Shown: piece after piece, positions 8,815 to 18,222 of the stretch
How the letters are laid out: each line of letters starts with the position of its first letter
Numbering within the stretch: position 1 is the stretch's first letter
Assembly (NCBI GenBank): GCA_050953725.1
Contig: JBMNNB010000001.1
Span: 868,001 to 932,000 of the forward strand
Length of the DNA: 64,000 nt
Direction of reading: 5' to 3'
Origin: DTU053 sp012520115
Lineage (GTDB): Bacteria > Bacillota > Clostridia > Oscillospirales > Acutalibacteraceae
The notes under the pieces: generated by a model
What the model was told of the DNA's origin: nothing
What the model saw: only the letters and a program-made list of their open reading frames with translations
The model's database searches: none
Made by a program: the position numbers and the translations under genes

Positions 8815-8837
8815 TCTTAAAATAACCGGAGGCAAAC

Positions 8838-9722
8838 ATGAGAACAGGCTGGCTTGTTATTAACAGCTTTATATCATCCGACAAATTTACTGAGCTTTAC
8901 GGCATGCTCACGGACGCTGCTGACCTGCATTCCGTGAAGCTCCATGTTAAACCGTCATACGAACTTTTATGCGATTTGTCGAGCGGAAGATTTATAAAAG
9001 AGCAGAGCCTGCCGGACTTCGTTTTATTCTGGGACAAGGACATAATACTTGCAAAACTTCTTACCGATATGGGGCTTAGGCTCTTTAATTCCGCAAAGGC
9101 TGTCGAATTGTGCGACGACAAGGCCCTTACTCACCTTGCGTTAAGCAGGGCAAATATAAGACAGCCTAAGACGATTTCGGCGCCTAAGGCATATCCGTCT
9201 ACTAAGTACAACGACCTGAGCTTTGTTCGCATTGCCGCAGAGGAATTGGGCTTTCCGCTCGTCATAAAAGAGCGAAGCGGCTCCTTCGGCTTTCAGGTAC
9301 ACATGGCAAAGGATTTGTCCGAGGCTGAGGAGATAGTAAAAAAGCTCGAATGGAAGCCTCTCATTATGCAGGAAATGATTAAAACAAGCTGCGGAAGGGA
9401 TATAAGGGTTAATGTGGTTGATGGCAAGGTAGAGGCCGCAATGCACAGACACAGTACAAACGGTGATTTCAGGTCGAACCTGACTCTCGGCGGCACTGCC
9501 GAGAATTACACGCTGTCAAAAGAGCAGGAGGATGTCGCCTTAGCCGCAGTTAAGGCTCTGTCCCTTGACTTTGCGGGGGTTGATATGCTCTTCGGAGAGA
9601 ACGACGAGCCAATTATCTGCGAGGTTAACTCGAACGCTCACTTTAAGACGACGCTTAAATATACGGGTGTTAATATTGCCGAGAAGATAATAGAAATGAT
9701 AGTAAGAAGGATTTGGCCATGA
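8838..9722 (+). CDS. RimK-type ATP-grasp ligase (first of a pair)
   Basis: 294 aa. ATP-grasp enzymes of the RimK group join a carboxylate, via an acyl-phosphate, to an amine. Residues about 90-130 are the pre-ATP-grasp part. The ATP-binding part holds FPLVIKERSGSFGFQV, IMQEMIKTSCGRDIRVNVV, the DFRSNLTLGG loop and the metal-binding FAGVDMLF / ICEVNSNAHFK. All are typical of RimK/LysX-like ligases. The substrate cannot be read. The gene follows the GH38 gene with a GGAGG RBS and overlaps the second, divergent ATP-grasp gene by ATGA. Confidence 0.85.
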   Translation: MRTGWLVINSFISSDKFTELYGMLTDAADLHSVKLHVKPSYELLCDLSSGRFIKEQSLPDFVLFWDKDIILAKLLTDMGLRLFNSAKAVELCDDKALTHLALSRANIRQPKTISAPKAYPSTKYNDLSFVRIAAEELGFPLVIKERSGSFGFQVHMAKDLSEAEEIVKKLEWKPLIMQEMIKTSCGRDIRVNVVDGKVEAAMHRHSTNGDFRSNLTLGGTAENYTLSKEQEDVALAAVKALSLDFAGVDMLFGENDEPIICEVNSNAHFKTTLKYTGVNIAEKIIEMIVRRIWP

Positions 9723-10567
9723 CTAAGGGATTGCTTATTTACGACCGTCAAGGAGCAGAGCGGAATAAGGTTTTTATTGATATGCTCAAAGACCGCTTCA
9801 CGCGCAAGGGAATTGAGCTTTGCCTTTTTATTCTTGAGGAAATACATTACGGCATCAGCTTCGACAAGCCCTTTGTAATGCTGCCCGACGGCGATATAAA
9901 TGAATACTGCTTTGCTGTTTGCAGGTGTATTAATCCCCTGCTTTCACGTCACCTTGAAATTATGGGGCTGACTGTCTTTAACAATTCCGAGGTCTCAAGA
10001 ATATGCAACAGTAAAAGCCTCACATACAGCAGGGCAAACGAACTCGGCATACCTGTCCCCTTCACCGTTTTCGGCAAATACGGCACTCTGAAAGAATTCC
10101 CCGATTGCGACTTCCCTCTTATCGTCAAATCAGATTCGGGTCACGGCGGCACAGAGGTTTTCTGGGCGAATAATAGTGCCGAACTTAATACCGCAATTAA
10201 CAAAATTCAAGCGGATTATGTTATTCAAAAGCCCGTTTCGGAACTCGGAAAGGACTTGAGAATTTACGTTGTGGGCAGTCAAATTGTCGGTGCTGTTTTG
10301 CGTACATCTCAGAGTGATTTCAGGAGCAACTTTTCGCTCGGCGGCGATGCCACACTTTACACGCCTCAAGAGGGCGAGCTTGAAATAGCCAATAAACTGA
10401 TAAATGCCTTCGATTTCGGCATGGTGGGCATTGATATAATCTATGATAACGGTAAACCGCTTCTGAATGAAATTGAGGATGTTGTAGGCTCGAGGATGCT
10501 GTACGCTACTTCCGACATTGATATTGCGAATTTGTATACACAGCACATAATCAGTGAAATAAAGTAA
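9719..10567 (+). CDS. RimK-type ATP-grasp ligase (second of a pair)
   Basis: 282 aa. The ATG at 9719 overlaps the previous stop as ATGA, with AGAAGG 9 bases upstream; a TTG six bases earlier is in frame but less likely. Motifs: FPLIVKSDSGHGGTEVF, VIQKPVSELGKDLRIYVV, SDFRSNFSLGGDA and VGIDIIYDNGKPLLNEIEDVVGSRML. The C-terminal EIEDVVGSRML differs from the EVNSNAH of the first copy, so these are two separate subfamilies, not a recent duplication. The N-terminal 90 residues differ most. It is probably a partner or sequential ligase; the substrate is unknown. Confidence 0.85.
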   Translation: MTKGLLIYDRQGAERNKVFIDMLKDRFTRKGIELCLFILEEIHYGISFDKPFVMLPDGDINEYCFAVCRCINPLLSRHLEIMGLTVFNNSEVSRICNSKSLTYSRANELGIPVPFTVFGKYGTLKEFPDCDFPLIVKSDSGHGGTEVFWANNSAELNTAINKIQADYVIQKPVSELGKDLRIYVVGSQIVGAVLRTSQSDFRSNFSLGGDATLYTPQEGELEIANKLINAFDFGMVGIDIIYDNGKPLLNEIEDVVGSRMLYATSDIDIANLYTQHIISEIK

Positions 10568-10583
10568 ATCAGGAGGATGCTAT

Positions 10584-11687
10584 ATGGAACGATATCCAAA
10601 GGTTCAAAACGGCATAATAAGCAGGACTGAGGGGAATATCTTCTCTTATCACGGCTGGGGCTCAATCTGCAAGGTGCCCTCCGGCGAGCTGCTCAGTGTT
10701 TGCTCCGCATTCAGAATGAAGCATGTCTGCCCCTTCGGCAAAACGGCGCTTTACAGAAGCACAGACAACGGACTTACATGGTCAGCTCCGACAATCATAA
10801 ACGACACTTTGCTTGACGACAGAGATGCAGGCATTATCTCACTCGGAGGTGACAGGCTGCTTGTAACATGGTTTATACATCCTCCCCGTGTTTACACTGG
10901 CAGATATCGCAAGTCCATACTAAATGACTGCAACGAATTGGAGGCTCCCATAGCCGAGGCGCACCTTAATTACTGGGAGGCTAACTATACCGACCCGACC
11001 CTCGGCGGCTCATTTATAAGGATTTCCGAGGATTTGGGCAGGACATGGGACGAAACAATCAGAATCCCCATTTCCGCTCCACACGGCCCGACTATGAGGA
11101 AGGACGGCAGCCTGATTTACTTCGGCAAGGAGCTTTATTCCTTCGGCGTTGAAAGGCAGGATGCACTCGCTGTTTATACCTCCGACAACGAGGGCAGGAA
11201 ATGGAAACGCCTGTCATACATTGAAAACCCGGAAGGCTTTAAAGGTAATAACGTGCATGAGCCTCATATCATTGAGCTTAATGACGGCAGCCTATTCGGC
11301 GCAATCAGGGTCGAGGGCGATGTGGTACCCTATCACTTCACGGTCTACACCTGCAAATCCACCGACGGCGGCAGGACATGGTCGCCGCTGAAGCCCACAG
11401 GCATTGAGGGTTCGCCGCCCCACCTGTATCAGCACTCCTCCGGCGCACTGCTGTTGAGCGTAGGACATAGAAGCAAACCCTACGGTCAGAAGGTCTATAT
11501 CAGTTACGATAACGGCGTGAGCTTTGAGGATGTATATATCATCAGAAACGACGCACCGGATGATGATTTAGGCTACCCTGCCACGATTGAGCTTGACGAC
11601 GGCTCACTGATTACAGTTTACTATCAGCGTTACGGCAATGATATAAAGACTTCCTTCCTCTATTCAAAATGGCGTCTGGATGATTAG
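10584..11687 (+). CDS. Sialidase-fold (Asp-box) protein, cytoplasmic
   Basis: 367 aa, no signal peptide. Asp-box repeats mark a six-bladed sialidase propeller: STDNGLTWS (about residue 57), SEDLGRTWD, TSDNEGRKWK, STDGGRTWS and the weaker SYDNGVSFE. The close DLGYPATIELDDGSLITVYYQ is common to the non-canonical sialidase-like group. The N-terminal RIP motif of true GH33 is not seen and the arginine triad cannot be assigned with confidence, so sialic acid may not be the substrate. It is the last gene of the operon, with AGGAGG before the ATG and a terminator 8 bases after the stop. Confidence 0.8.
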   Translation: MERYPKVQNGIISRTEGNIFSYHGWGSICKVPSGELLSVCSAFRMKHVCPFGKTALYRSTDNGLTWSAPTIINDTLLDDRDAGIISLGGDRLLVTWFIHPPRVYTGRYRKSILNDCNELEAPIAEAHLNYWEANYTDPTLGGSFIRISEDLGRTWDETIRIPISAPHGPTMRKDGSLIYFGKELYSFGVERQDALAVYTSDNEGRKWKRLSYIENPEGFKGNNVHEPHIIELNDGSLFGAIRVEGDVVPYHFTVYTCKSTDGGRTWSPLKPTGIEGSPPHLYQHSSGALLLSVGHRSKPYGQKVYISYDNGVSFEDVYIIRNDAPDDDLGYPATIELDDGSLITVYYQRYGNDIKTSFLYSKWRLDD

Positions 11688-11694
11688 AAATGAT

Positions 11695-11724
11695 AAAAGG
11701 AGCAGATTTTCGTCTGCTCCTTTT
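11695..11724. terminator. Bidirectional terminator between the mannosidase operon and argG
   Basis: AAAAGGAGCAGA (11695-11706) pairs with TCTGCTCCTTTT (11713-11724); T-rich sequence follows on the plus strand and the A-run on the 5' side serves the minus strand. It sits between two converging genes. Confidence 0.9.
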
Positions 11725-11734
11725 AATTTATTTT

Positions 11735-12967
<1,233 letters not shown>

Positions 12968-12992
12968 ATTATCGCCCTCTACATTTAAATTT

Positions 12993-13022
12993 AAGGACTG
13001 TATAAAGGCTTATACAGCCCTT
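12993..13022 (-). promoter_or_regulatory. Inverted repeat upstream of argG
   Basis: AAGGACTGTATAA (12993-13005) and TTATACAGCCCTT (13010-13022) pair with one mismatch around a 4-base loop. It could be a weak terminator for the M18 gene, since no T-run follows, or an operator. The TGTATAA...TTATACA core is loosely like an arginine-repressor box, but this is not established. Confidence 0.5.
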
Positions 13023-13028
13023 TATTCA

Positions 13029-14432
13029 TTACGCTTTAAAAAACTCAAAGCACGCTCTGTAAGTCGCATAGACATCAAGCTTTGATACTACTTCAAAGGG
13101 TGCGTGCATCGAAAGAACGGGTACGCCCACATCGACAACATCGATGTCAAGGTCAGCCACATACTGAGCAACCGTTCCGCCGCCGCCCTCGTCAACCTTG
13201 CCGAGTTCGCCCGTCTGCCACGGGACGCCTGCCTTATTGAGGATGGATGTTACCCTGCCCATAAACTCTGCGGATGCGTCTGAAGTACCGCCCTTTCCAC
13301 GAGCGCCAGTATATTTTGTGACTGTGACTCCTCGGTTAAGGAAGGCTGCGTTATTTCGCTCCAGAACCTCAGGATACGTCGGGTCAAAGCCCGCATTTAC
13401 GTCTGCGGAGAGGCACTCGGACTTGGAAAGAACTCTGTAGCCGGGAACGCCCTCTGCGGCAGCAAGGTCATAGATAAAGTTCTTGAGATATGCGGACCTC
13501 AGTCCTGTATTGCCTGCGCTGCCTGTCTCCTCTTTATCCGCAAGAACGGTCATAACCGTGTGCTCCGGCTCATCAATATTAAGAGCTGCCATAAGTGCAG
13601 GATATGCACAGACTCTGTCATCATGGCCGTATGCACCTATCAGGCTGCGATCAAAGCCGATATCGGTCGGATTGAAGGCGGGGACTATTTCAAGCTCCGC
13701 ACTTCTGAAATCTACTTCTTTAATGCCGTATTTCTCGTTGAGAATCTTCATAATATTAAGCTTTACGGCGTCTCCGCCTTCGGCGTCCTTTAACGGGAGG
13801 CTTCCTATGACGATGTTCAAATCCTCGCCCTTTATAGCATCGCCGAGCTTTTTCTCATACTGGGAATATGCAAGGTGAGGCAGAAGGTCAGTTATTACGA
13901 ATTTCGGGTCGTCCTCAGCTTCGCCGACATTTATTTCCACCTTTTCACCGTCAGACTTGACTACAACGCCGTGCAGAGAAAGCGGAATTGCCGTCCACTG
14001 ATATTTCTTGATACCGCCGTAATAGTGGGTCTTGAAAAGGGCAATCTCGGAATCCTCATAAAGCGGGTTCGGCTTTAAGTCGATTCGGGGAGAATCTATG
14101 TGTGCGGCGCTGATACGAACGCCCTCGCTTAGGCTCTTTTTGCCGATGACTGCAAGAATGACGGCCTTGCCACGGTTATTATAGATAACCTTATCCCCTG
14201 CCTTGTACTTTTTGTCCGGAACAAAGGGAACAAAGCCTTTTGCGGCAGCCATTATTTCAATTTCCTTCACGGCTTCACGTTCGGTTTTGGCCGTTTTCAT
14301 GAACGCCATATATCCCTTGCAAAAATCAAATGCCTTGTTTATTTCTTCATCGCCAACTACCTTTGCCATATGCTTGTTTGTTACGAAAAGCTCTTCTCGC
14401 AGCTTATCAGCGGCGGATTTTTCCTTTGACAT
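13029..14432 (-). CDS. M18 family aminopeptidase
   Basis: 467 aa, normal for M18 (aspartyl aminopeptidase / aminopeptidase I family), a cytoplasmic dizinc enzyme that forms large oligomers. Metal-site motifs are AAHIDSPRIDLKP (H111, D113), ADKEETGSAGNTG and the C-terminal SMHAPFEVVSKLD. GGTVAQYVAD and VDEGGGGT are also family hallmarks. It lies 16 bases after the lytic transglycosylase gene with an AAGGAGG RBS. Confidence 0.95.
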   Translation of the reverse strand: MSKEKSAADKLREELFVTNKHMAKVVGDEEINKAFDFCKGYMAFMKTAKTEREAVKEIEIMAAAKGFVPFVPDKKYKAGDKVIYNNRGKAVILAVIGKKSLSEGVRISAAHIDSPRIDLKPNPLYEDSEIALFKTHYYGGIKKYQWTAIPLSLHGVVVKSDGEKVEINVGEAEDDPKFVITDLLPHLAYSQYEKKLGDAIKGEDLNIVIGSLPLKDAEGGDAVKLNIMKILNEKYGIKEVDFRSAELEIVPAFNPTDIGFDRSLIGAYGHDDRVCAYPALMAALNIDEPEHTVMTVLADKEETGSAGNTGLRSAYLKNFIYDLAAAEGVPGYRVLSKSECLSADVNAGFDPTYPEVLERNNAAFLNRGVTVTKYTGARGKGGTSDASAEFMGRVTSILNKAGVPWQTGELGKVDEGGGGTVAQYVADLDIDVVDVGVPVLSMHAPFEVVSKLDVYATYRACFEFFKA

Positions 14433-14448
14433 TTTTCTGCCTCCTTAC

Positions 14449-15036
14449 TTAAAAATCGTAAATTTCCTTATATTTTTGGTATGCCGACATAACTTTATTC
14501 ACATAGTGACTGGTCTGCTGAATAGGTATGACGGGAATTGTTTTGCCGTCGGGAGAGATCTCCCTGTCCTTCAGCCATGAGTTTACCTTGGTTCGGCCTG
14601 CGTGGTATGCGGCAAGGGCTGTTTCGGTTTCGCCGAATTCCTTTAACAGCATACTTAGGAAGAACGCCCCGTATTTTATGGAGGTTTCCGGGTCAAAGAG
14701 CATTTCAAGCTCTAACTTTTCGCCGGTTTTGGTCTGCAGCCAGGAAAAGGTGTCGGGCGTTATCTGGGTCAGCCCCCTTGCGCCTGCGGAGGAAACGGCG
14801 TTTGCGTTAAAGCTGCTTTCGGTTCTGATCACTGCGTATAATAGAGCTTTGTCAACGCCGTATTCGGCTGCATATTTTTCCACAAATTCTGTATGTTTAA
14901 GCTGATATTGCTGCATCTGACGCTTATTATACCACCAAGGATAAAGGATTGCAATAACTATTGATAGAATAGCAATGCATAAAAATACACAAACTATTAG
15001 TTGCTTTTTGCTTATTTTAAATGCAGGTTTACTCAT
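14449..15036 (-). CDS. Membrane-anchored lytic transglycosylase (SLT domain)
   Basis: 195 aa. One membrane anchor at residues about 13-33 is followed by a goose-lysozyme/SLT-type domain, so it acts outside the membrane and cuts peptidoglycan with formation of anhydro-MurNAc ends. The catalytic glutamate is E73 in VIRTESSFNANAVSSAGA, followed by GLTQITPDTFSWL and the AYHAGRTKVNSWL motif. It is a short housekeeping-type member without LysM domains, co-transcribed with coaE. Confidence 0.93.
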   Translation of the reverse strand: MSKPAFKISKKQLIVCVFLCIAILSIVIAILYPWWYNKRQMQQYQLKHTEFVEKYAAEYGVDKALLYAVIRTESSFNANAVSSAGARGLTQITPDTFSWLQTKTGEKLELEMLFDPETSIKYGAFFLSMLLKEFGETETALAAYHAGRTKVNSWLKDREISPDGKTIPVIPIQQTSHYVNKVMSAYQKYKEIYDF

Positions 15037-15053
15037 AGGTTCTCCTTAAAAGC

Positions 15054-15644
15054 TCATATTCCGAGATATTCGAAAAGCGGCTGAAGCTCCTCATTAATAT
15101 CAAAGGGCGGATAGTTTTTTATTACAAAGTCTGCCCTTTCAGCATAATAGCTTTCTTCCTTCTGAGCGTTGATTTTTAAGTTTATCGCCTTCTCGTCGAG
15201 CTTATCTCTGAGGGCAACTCTCTTGATTCGCTCCTCCTTCGGCGCAATAACCGCTACCGAGGCATTGCAAAGCATATTCGCACCGCTTTCAAATAGCAAG
15301 GTGGCTTCGATTATAGCGGACTTGCCCTCATTCAGTGCCTTTGTGGCTCGGCTTAAAGCAATCTTAATGATAGCCGGATGCGTAATCGAATTGAGTTTTT
15401 TTTGATTTTCTTCCGTTGATAATGCAATCTCAGCCAAGGCCGCCCTGTTAAGGCTGCCGTCCGTGTTCAAGATAGTATTGCCAAATTCCTTTACCAAAAC
15501 TGAAAGTGTAGGAGAATTCGGCTCAACAATCTCTCTGCTTATTTTATCACAGTCAATTATTACGCAGCCTTTTTCGCTCAAAATTCGGGCGACCGTGCTT
15601 TTGCCTGCGCCAATCGGCCCTGTAAGACCAATTATCTTTGCCAT
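15054..15644 (-). CDS. coaE: Dephospho-CoA kinase
   Basis: 196 aa, normal length. It phosphorylates the 3'-OH of dephospho-CoA, the last step of coenzyme A synthesis. The Walker A motif is GLTGPIGAGKST (residues 6-17); CDKISREIVEP, TLLFESG and the RVALRDKL lid region follow. It lies between tsaC and the lytic transglycosylase gene with gaps of 14-17 bases. Confidence 0.96.
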   Translation of the reverse strand: MAKIIGLTGPIGAGKSTVARILSEKGCVIIDCDKISREIVEPNSPTLSVLVKEFGNTILNTDGSLNRAALAEIALSTEENQKKLNSITHPAIIKIALSRATKALNEGKSAIIEATLLFESGANMLCNASVAVIAPKEERIKRVALRDKLDEKAINLKINAQKEESYYAERADFVIKNYPPFDINEELQPLFEYLGI

Positions 15645-15658
15645 TATAAAACCGCCTT

Positions 15659-16702
15659 TTACTTCAAATCAATAACATTAAAGCCTGCCGCCCTGAAAAG
15701 ACGGTTGCAGACGGCAAGCCCGACGCCCTCCTTTGAGGGACATCTTGCAAAAACTCTTTCAGCGCCCAGTTCGTCAAGCTGTCGCAGAGCGCTGTAAAGC
15801 CTTTGAGCCTGCATAAGGCTGTCCTTTTCAGCACCGAAGCTGACGGCTCTGATTGGAAGCAAATCTTCCTCGCCGTCAAAGCAGAGGGCGAAATCCCCTT
15901 CCATCTGATGACGTTCGACATATTCGACAAAAGAATTTAAACTTCCCCTTAAAACTATAACCTGTGCTTTGGGCGAATAATGTCGATATTTCATACCAGG
16001 TGACGAAACGACAACGCCCTCGCCGACGGGCTTAAGCACGCTTTCGTCAATTTCGACTGCACCGACAACGGCTTTAATAGCATCTGCCGTGACCGCTCCG
16101 GGACGGAGAATCCTCGGCACATCGCCCGTAAGGCTTAATACCGTCGACTCAACTCCGTACCTGCATTCGCCGCCGTCGATTATCATTTCTATCCTGCCTG
16201 TCATGTCGTCCCTGACATGCTCGGCGCTGGTGGGGCTGGGAAAGCCCGAAATATTCGCTGAGGGGGCCGCTAAGGGCAGTTTTGATGCTCTTATGACATC
16301 CAATGCGATTTTACTGTCGGGCATCCTGACGGCGATTGTAGAGAGTCCTGCGCTGACCGACTTTGAGACTCTGCCGTTACTCTTAACAATCATGGTAAAG
16401 GGGCCCGGCCAGAATTTTTTGGCCAATTCCTCGGCCTCTTTCGGCACTTCGTCGCTCAGCTTGTAAATATCCTGAAAGTCGGCAATGTGCACTATAAGCG
16501 GATTGTCCTGCGGCCTTCCCTTTGCCTCGAAAATTTTTGCCACAGCCTCAGTACTGGTAGCATCAGCAAAAAGACCGTATACGGTTTCCGTAGGGAGGGC
16601 TACAACCGAGCCACTCTTTATTATCTCTGCAGCCTTAGCGATTATTTCATTATACTCAGCGTCTGATACTCCTAAGGCGCTGATATACTCTGTATTCAGC
16701 AT
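15659..16702 (-). CDS. tsaC: L-threonylcarbamoyladenylate synthase (Sua5 type)
   Basis: 347 aa, so this is the long Sua5 form: a YrdC/TsaC domain (about 1-215) with KSGSVVALPTETVYGL, KGRPQDNPLIVH and PLAAPSANISGFPSPT, then a linker with SPGMKYRHYSPKAQV and a C-terminal Sua5 domain. It makes threonylcarbamoyl-AMP for the t6A37 modification of ANN-decoding tRNAs. It follows prfA by 13 bases, a usual Gram-positive neighbour. Confidence 0.95.
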   Translation of the reverse strand: MLNTEYISALGVSDAEYNEIIAKAAEIIKSGSVVALPTETVYGLFADATSTEAVAKIFEAKGRPQDNPLIVHIADFQDIYKLSDEVPKEAEELAKKFWPGPFTMIVKSNGRVSKSVSAGLSTIAVRMPDSKIALDVIRASKLPLAAPSANISGFPSPTSAEHVRDDMTGRIEMIIDGGECRYGVESTVLSLTGDVPRILRPGAVTADAIKAVVGAVEIDESVLKPVGEGVVVSSPGMKYRHYSPKAQVIVLRGSLNSFVEYVERHQMEGDFALCFDGEEDLLPIRAVSFGAEKDSLMQAQRLYSALRQLDELGAERVFARCPSKEGVGLAVCNRLFRAAGFNVIDLK

Positions 16703-16715
16703 TCGTTTTCCTCTG

Positions 16716-17786
16716 TTATTCCTGCATCTGCAGTTTTTCCGCCGTGTCGGCAGTAATAAGGGCGTCGATTATCTCGTCGAGGTCGCCGTTGAGCACAGCC
16801 TCAAGCCTGTAAACGGTAAGTCCTATTCTGTGGTCGCTGATTCTGCCCTGCGGATAGTTATAGGTTCTGATTCGCTCGCTTCTGTCGCCTGTGCCGACCT
16901 GAGTTTTTCTCTGGCCTGCTATTTCCTCGCTCTGCTTTCTGCGCTCGTCCTCCAGGATTCTCGAGCGCAGAATTTTCATGGCCTTTTCCTTATTCTTAAA
17001 CTGGCTTCTCTCGTCCTGACACTCGACGACCGTGCCTGTGGGCAGGTGCGTGATTCTGATTGCGGATTCGGTCTTATTGACGTGTTGGCCGCCGGCACCG
17101 CTGGACCTGAAGGTGTCTATCTGAAGGTCTGCGGGGTTAATATCGATATCGACCTCCTCCGCCTCGGGAAGAACGGCAACGGTAACGGTTGAGGTATGGA
17201 TTCTTCCCTGAGATTCGGTCTCCGGCACACGCTGGACTCTGTGAACGCCGCTCTCGAACTTAAAGCGTGAATATGCGCCCTCGCCGCTTATCATAAAGCT
17301 GATTTCCTTATAGCCGCCCAGCTCAGTTTCATTGGCGTTGAGGATTTCGGTCTTAAAGCCCTTTGTTTCTGCATACATTGAGTACATTCTGAAAAGCACG
17401 CCCGCAAAGAGTGCGCTCTCCTCGCCTCCTGCGCCGCCTCTGATTTCGACGATGACGTTCTTGTCGTCATTGGGGTCTTTGGGCAGAAGCAGAATTTTTA
17501 ATTCCTCGGTGCAGCGGTCAAGTGCCTCCCTTGAATTCTCATACTCCTCCTGAACCATTTCACGAAAATCCTTGTCAAGTCCCTTGCTCTGAAGTAATTC
17601 GTTTGCCTCTTCAAAGGTTTTCTTATATTCCTTATACTCCCTGTATTTTTCTACTACGGGTAAAAGCTGCTTTCTTTCCTTCATCAGCTTTGTATACTGC
17701 TCCATATCCGAGGCGATGCCGGGACTGCAAAGCTTTTCATCCACCTCTTCAAATCGCTTTTCTACATTTTCAAGCCTGTCAAGCAT
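16716..17786 (-). CDS. prfA: Peptide chain release factor 1
   Basis: 356 aa. It recognises UAA and UAG and triggers peptide release. The catalytic GGQ lies in RSSGAGGQHVNKTES, with VHRVQRVPETESQGRIHTS before it. The methyltransferase gene prmC, often next to prfA in Firmicutes, is absent here: tsaC follows directly and DUF951 precedes. The RBS AGGAG is well placed before the ATG. Confidence 0.97.
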   Translation of the reverse strand: MLDRLENVEKRFEEVDEKLCSPGIASDMEQYTKLMKERKQLLPVVEKYREYKEYKKTFEEANELLQSKGLDKDFREMVQEEYENSREALDRCTEELKILLLPKDPNDDKNVIVEIRGGAGGEESALFAGVLFRMYSMYAETKGFKTEILNANETELGGYKEISFMISGEGAYSRFKFESGVHRVQRVPETESQGRIHTSTVTVAVLPEAEEVDIDINPADLQIDTFRSSGAGGQHVNKTESAIRITHLPTGTVVECQDERSQFKNKEKAMKILRSRILEDERRKQSEEIAGQRKTQVGTGDRSERIRTYNYPQGRISDHRIGLTVYRLEAVLNGDLDEIIDALITADTAEKLQMQE

Positions 17787-17863
17787 AAAAAATCTCCTGA
17801 TTCATAGTATTTTACTGTCACAATATTGAATAAAAACGTCCGGTCAATGAAGAATGAACCCGG

Positions 17864-18064
17864 TTAAGTCGGAGCTTCGGGCTGCACAGACTTAATAACC
17901 TTCTTTGCAGCCTTTTCGGCCTTGGCTCTGGGCAGCATAAACTCTCTGCCGCAGCTTTGGCACTTGAGCTTAAAGTCCATTCCGACTCTGAGCACCGAAA
18001 ACAGCTTGCCGCCGCAGGGATGCTGTTTTTTAAATTCGAGCGTGTCCCCGACTCTGATGTCCAT
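17864..18064 (-). CDS. DUF951 family small protein
   Basis: 66 aa. The sequence MDIRVGDTLEFKKQHPCGGK followed by VGMDFKLKCQSCGREFMLPR is typical of DUF951 (YyzM-like), a small beta-rich protein with cysteines at about 18, 35 and 38. The function is not established. It heads the prfA-tsaC-coaE run, with a GGAGG RBS. A longer 94-aa frame overlaps it in another phase and is a shadow. Confidence 0.88.
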   Translation of the reverse strand: MDIRVGDTLEFKKQHPCGGKLFSVLRVGMDFKLKCQSCGREFMLPRAKAEKAAKKVIKSVQPEAPT

Positions 18065-18222
18065 TTTTCCTCCATTCCTTTGACAATTATATGTAATTTC
18101 ATTCAGTTATTGTAGCATACTTTTGACTTAATATAAATAGTTATTAACGAATGTATAAAGTTTAAATTCGTTCAGGCTAAATCAAGGGACTAAGCTATCT
18201 GTTTGAAGGGACGGTTACAAAT

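Noticed and set aside
16485..17192. Plus-strand frame of 235 codons across tsaC and prfA
   Set aside because: Antisense to two well-supported genes and spans their junction.
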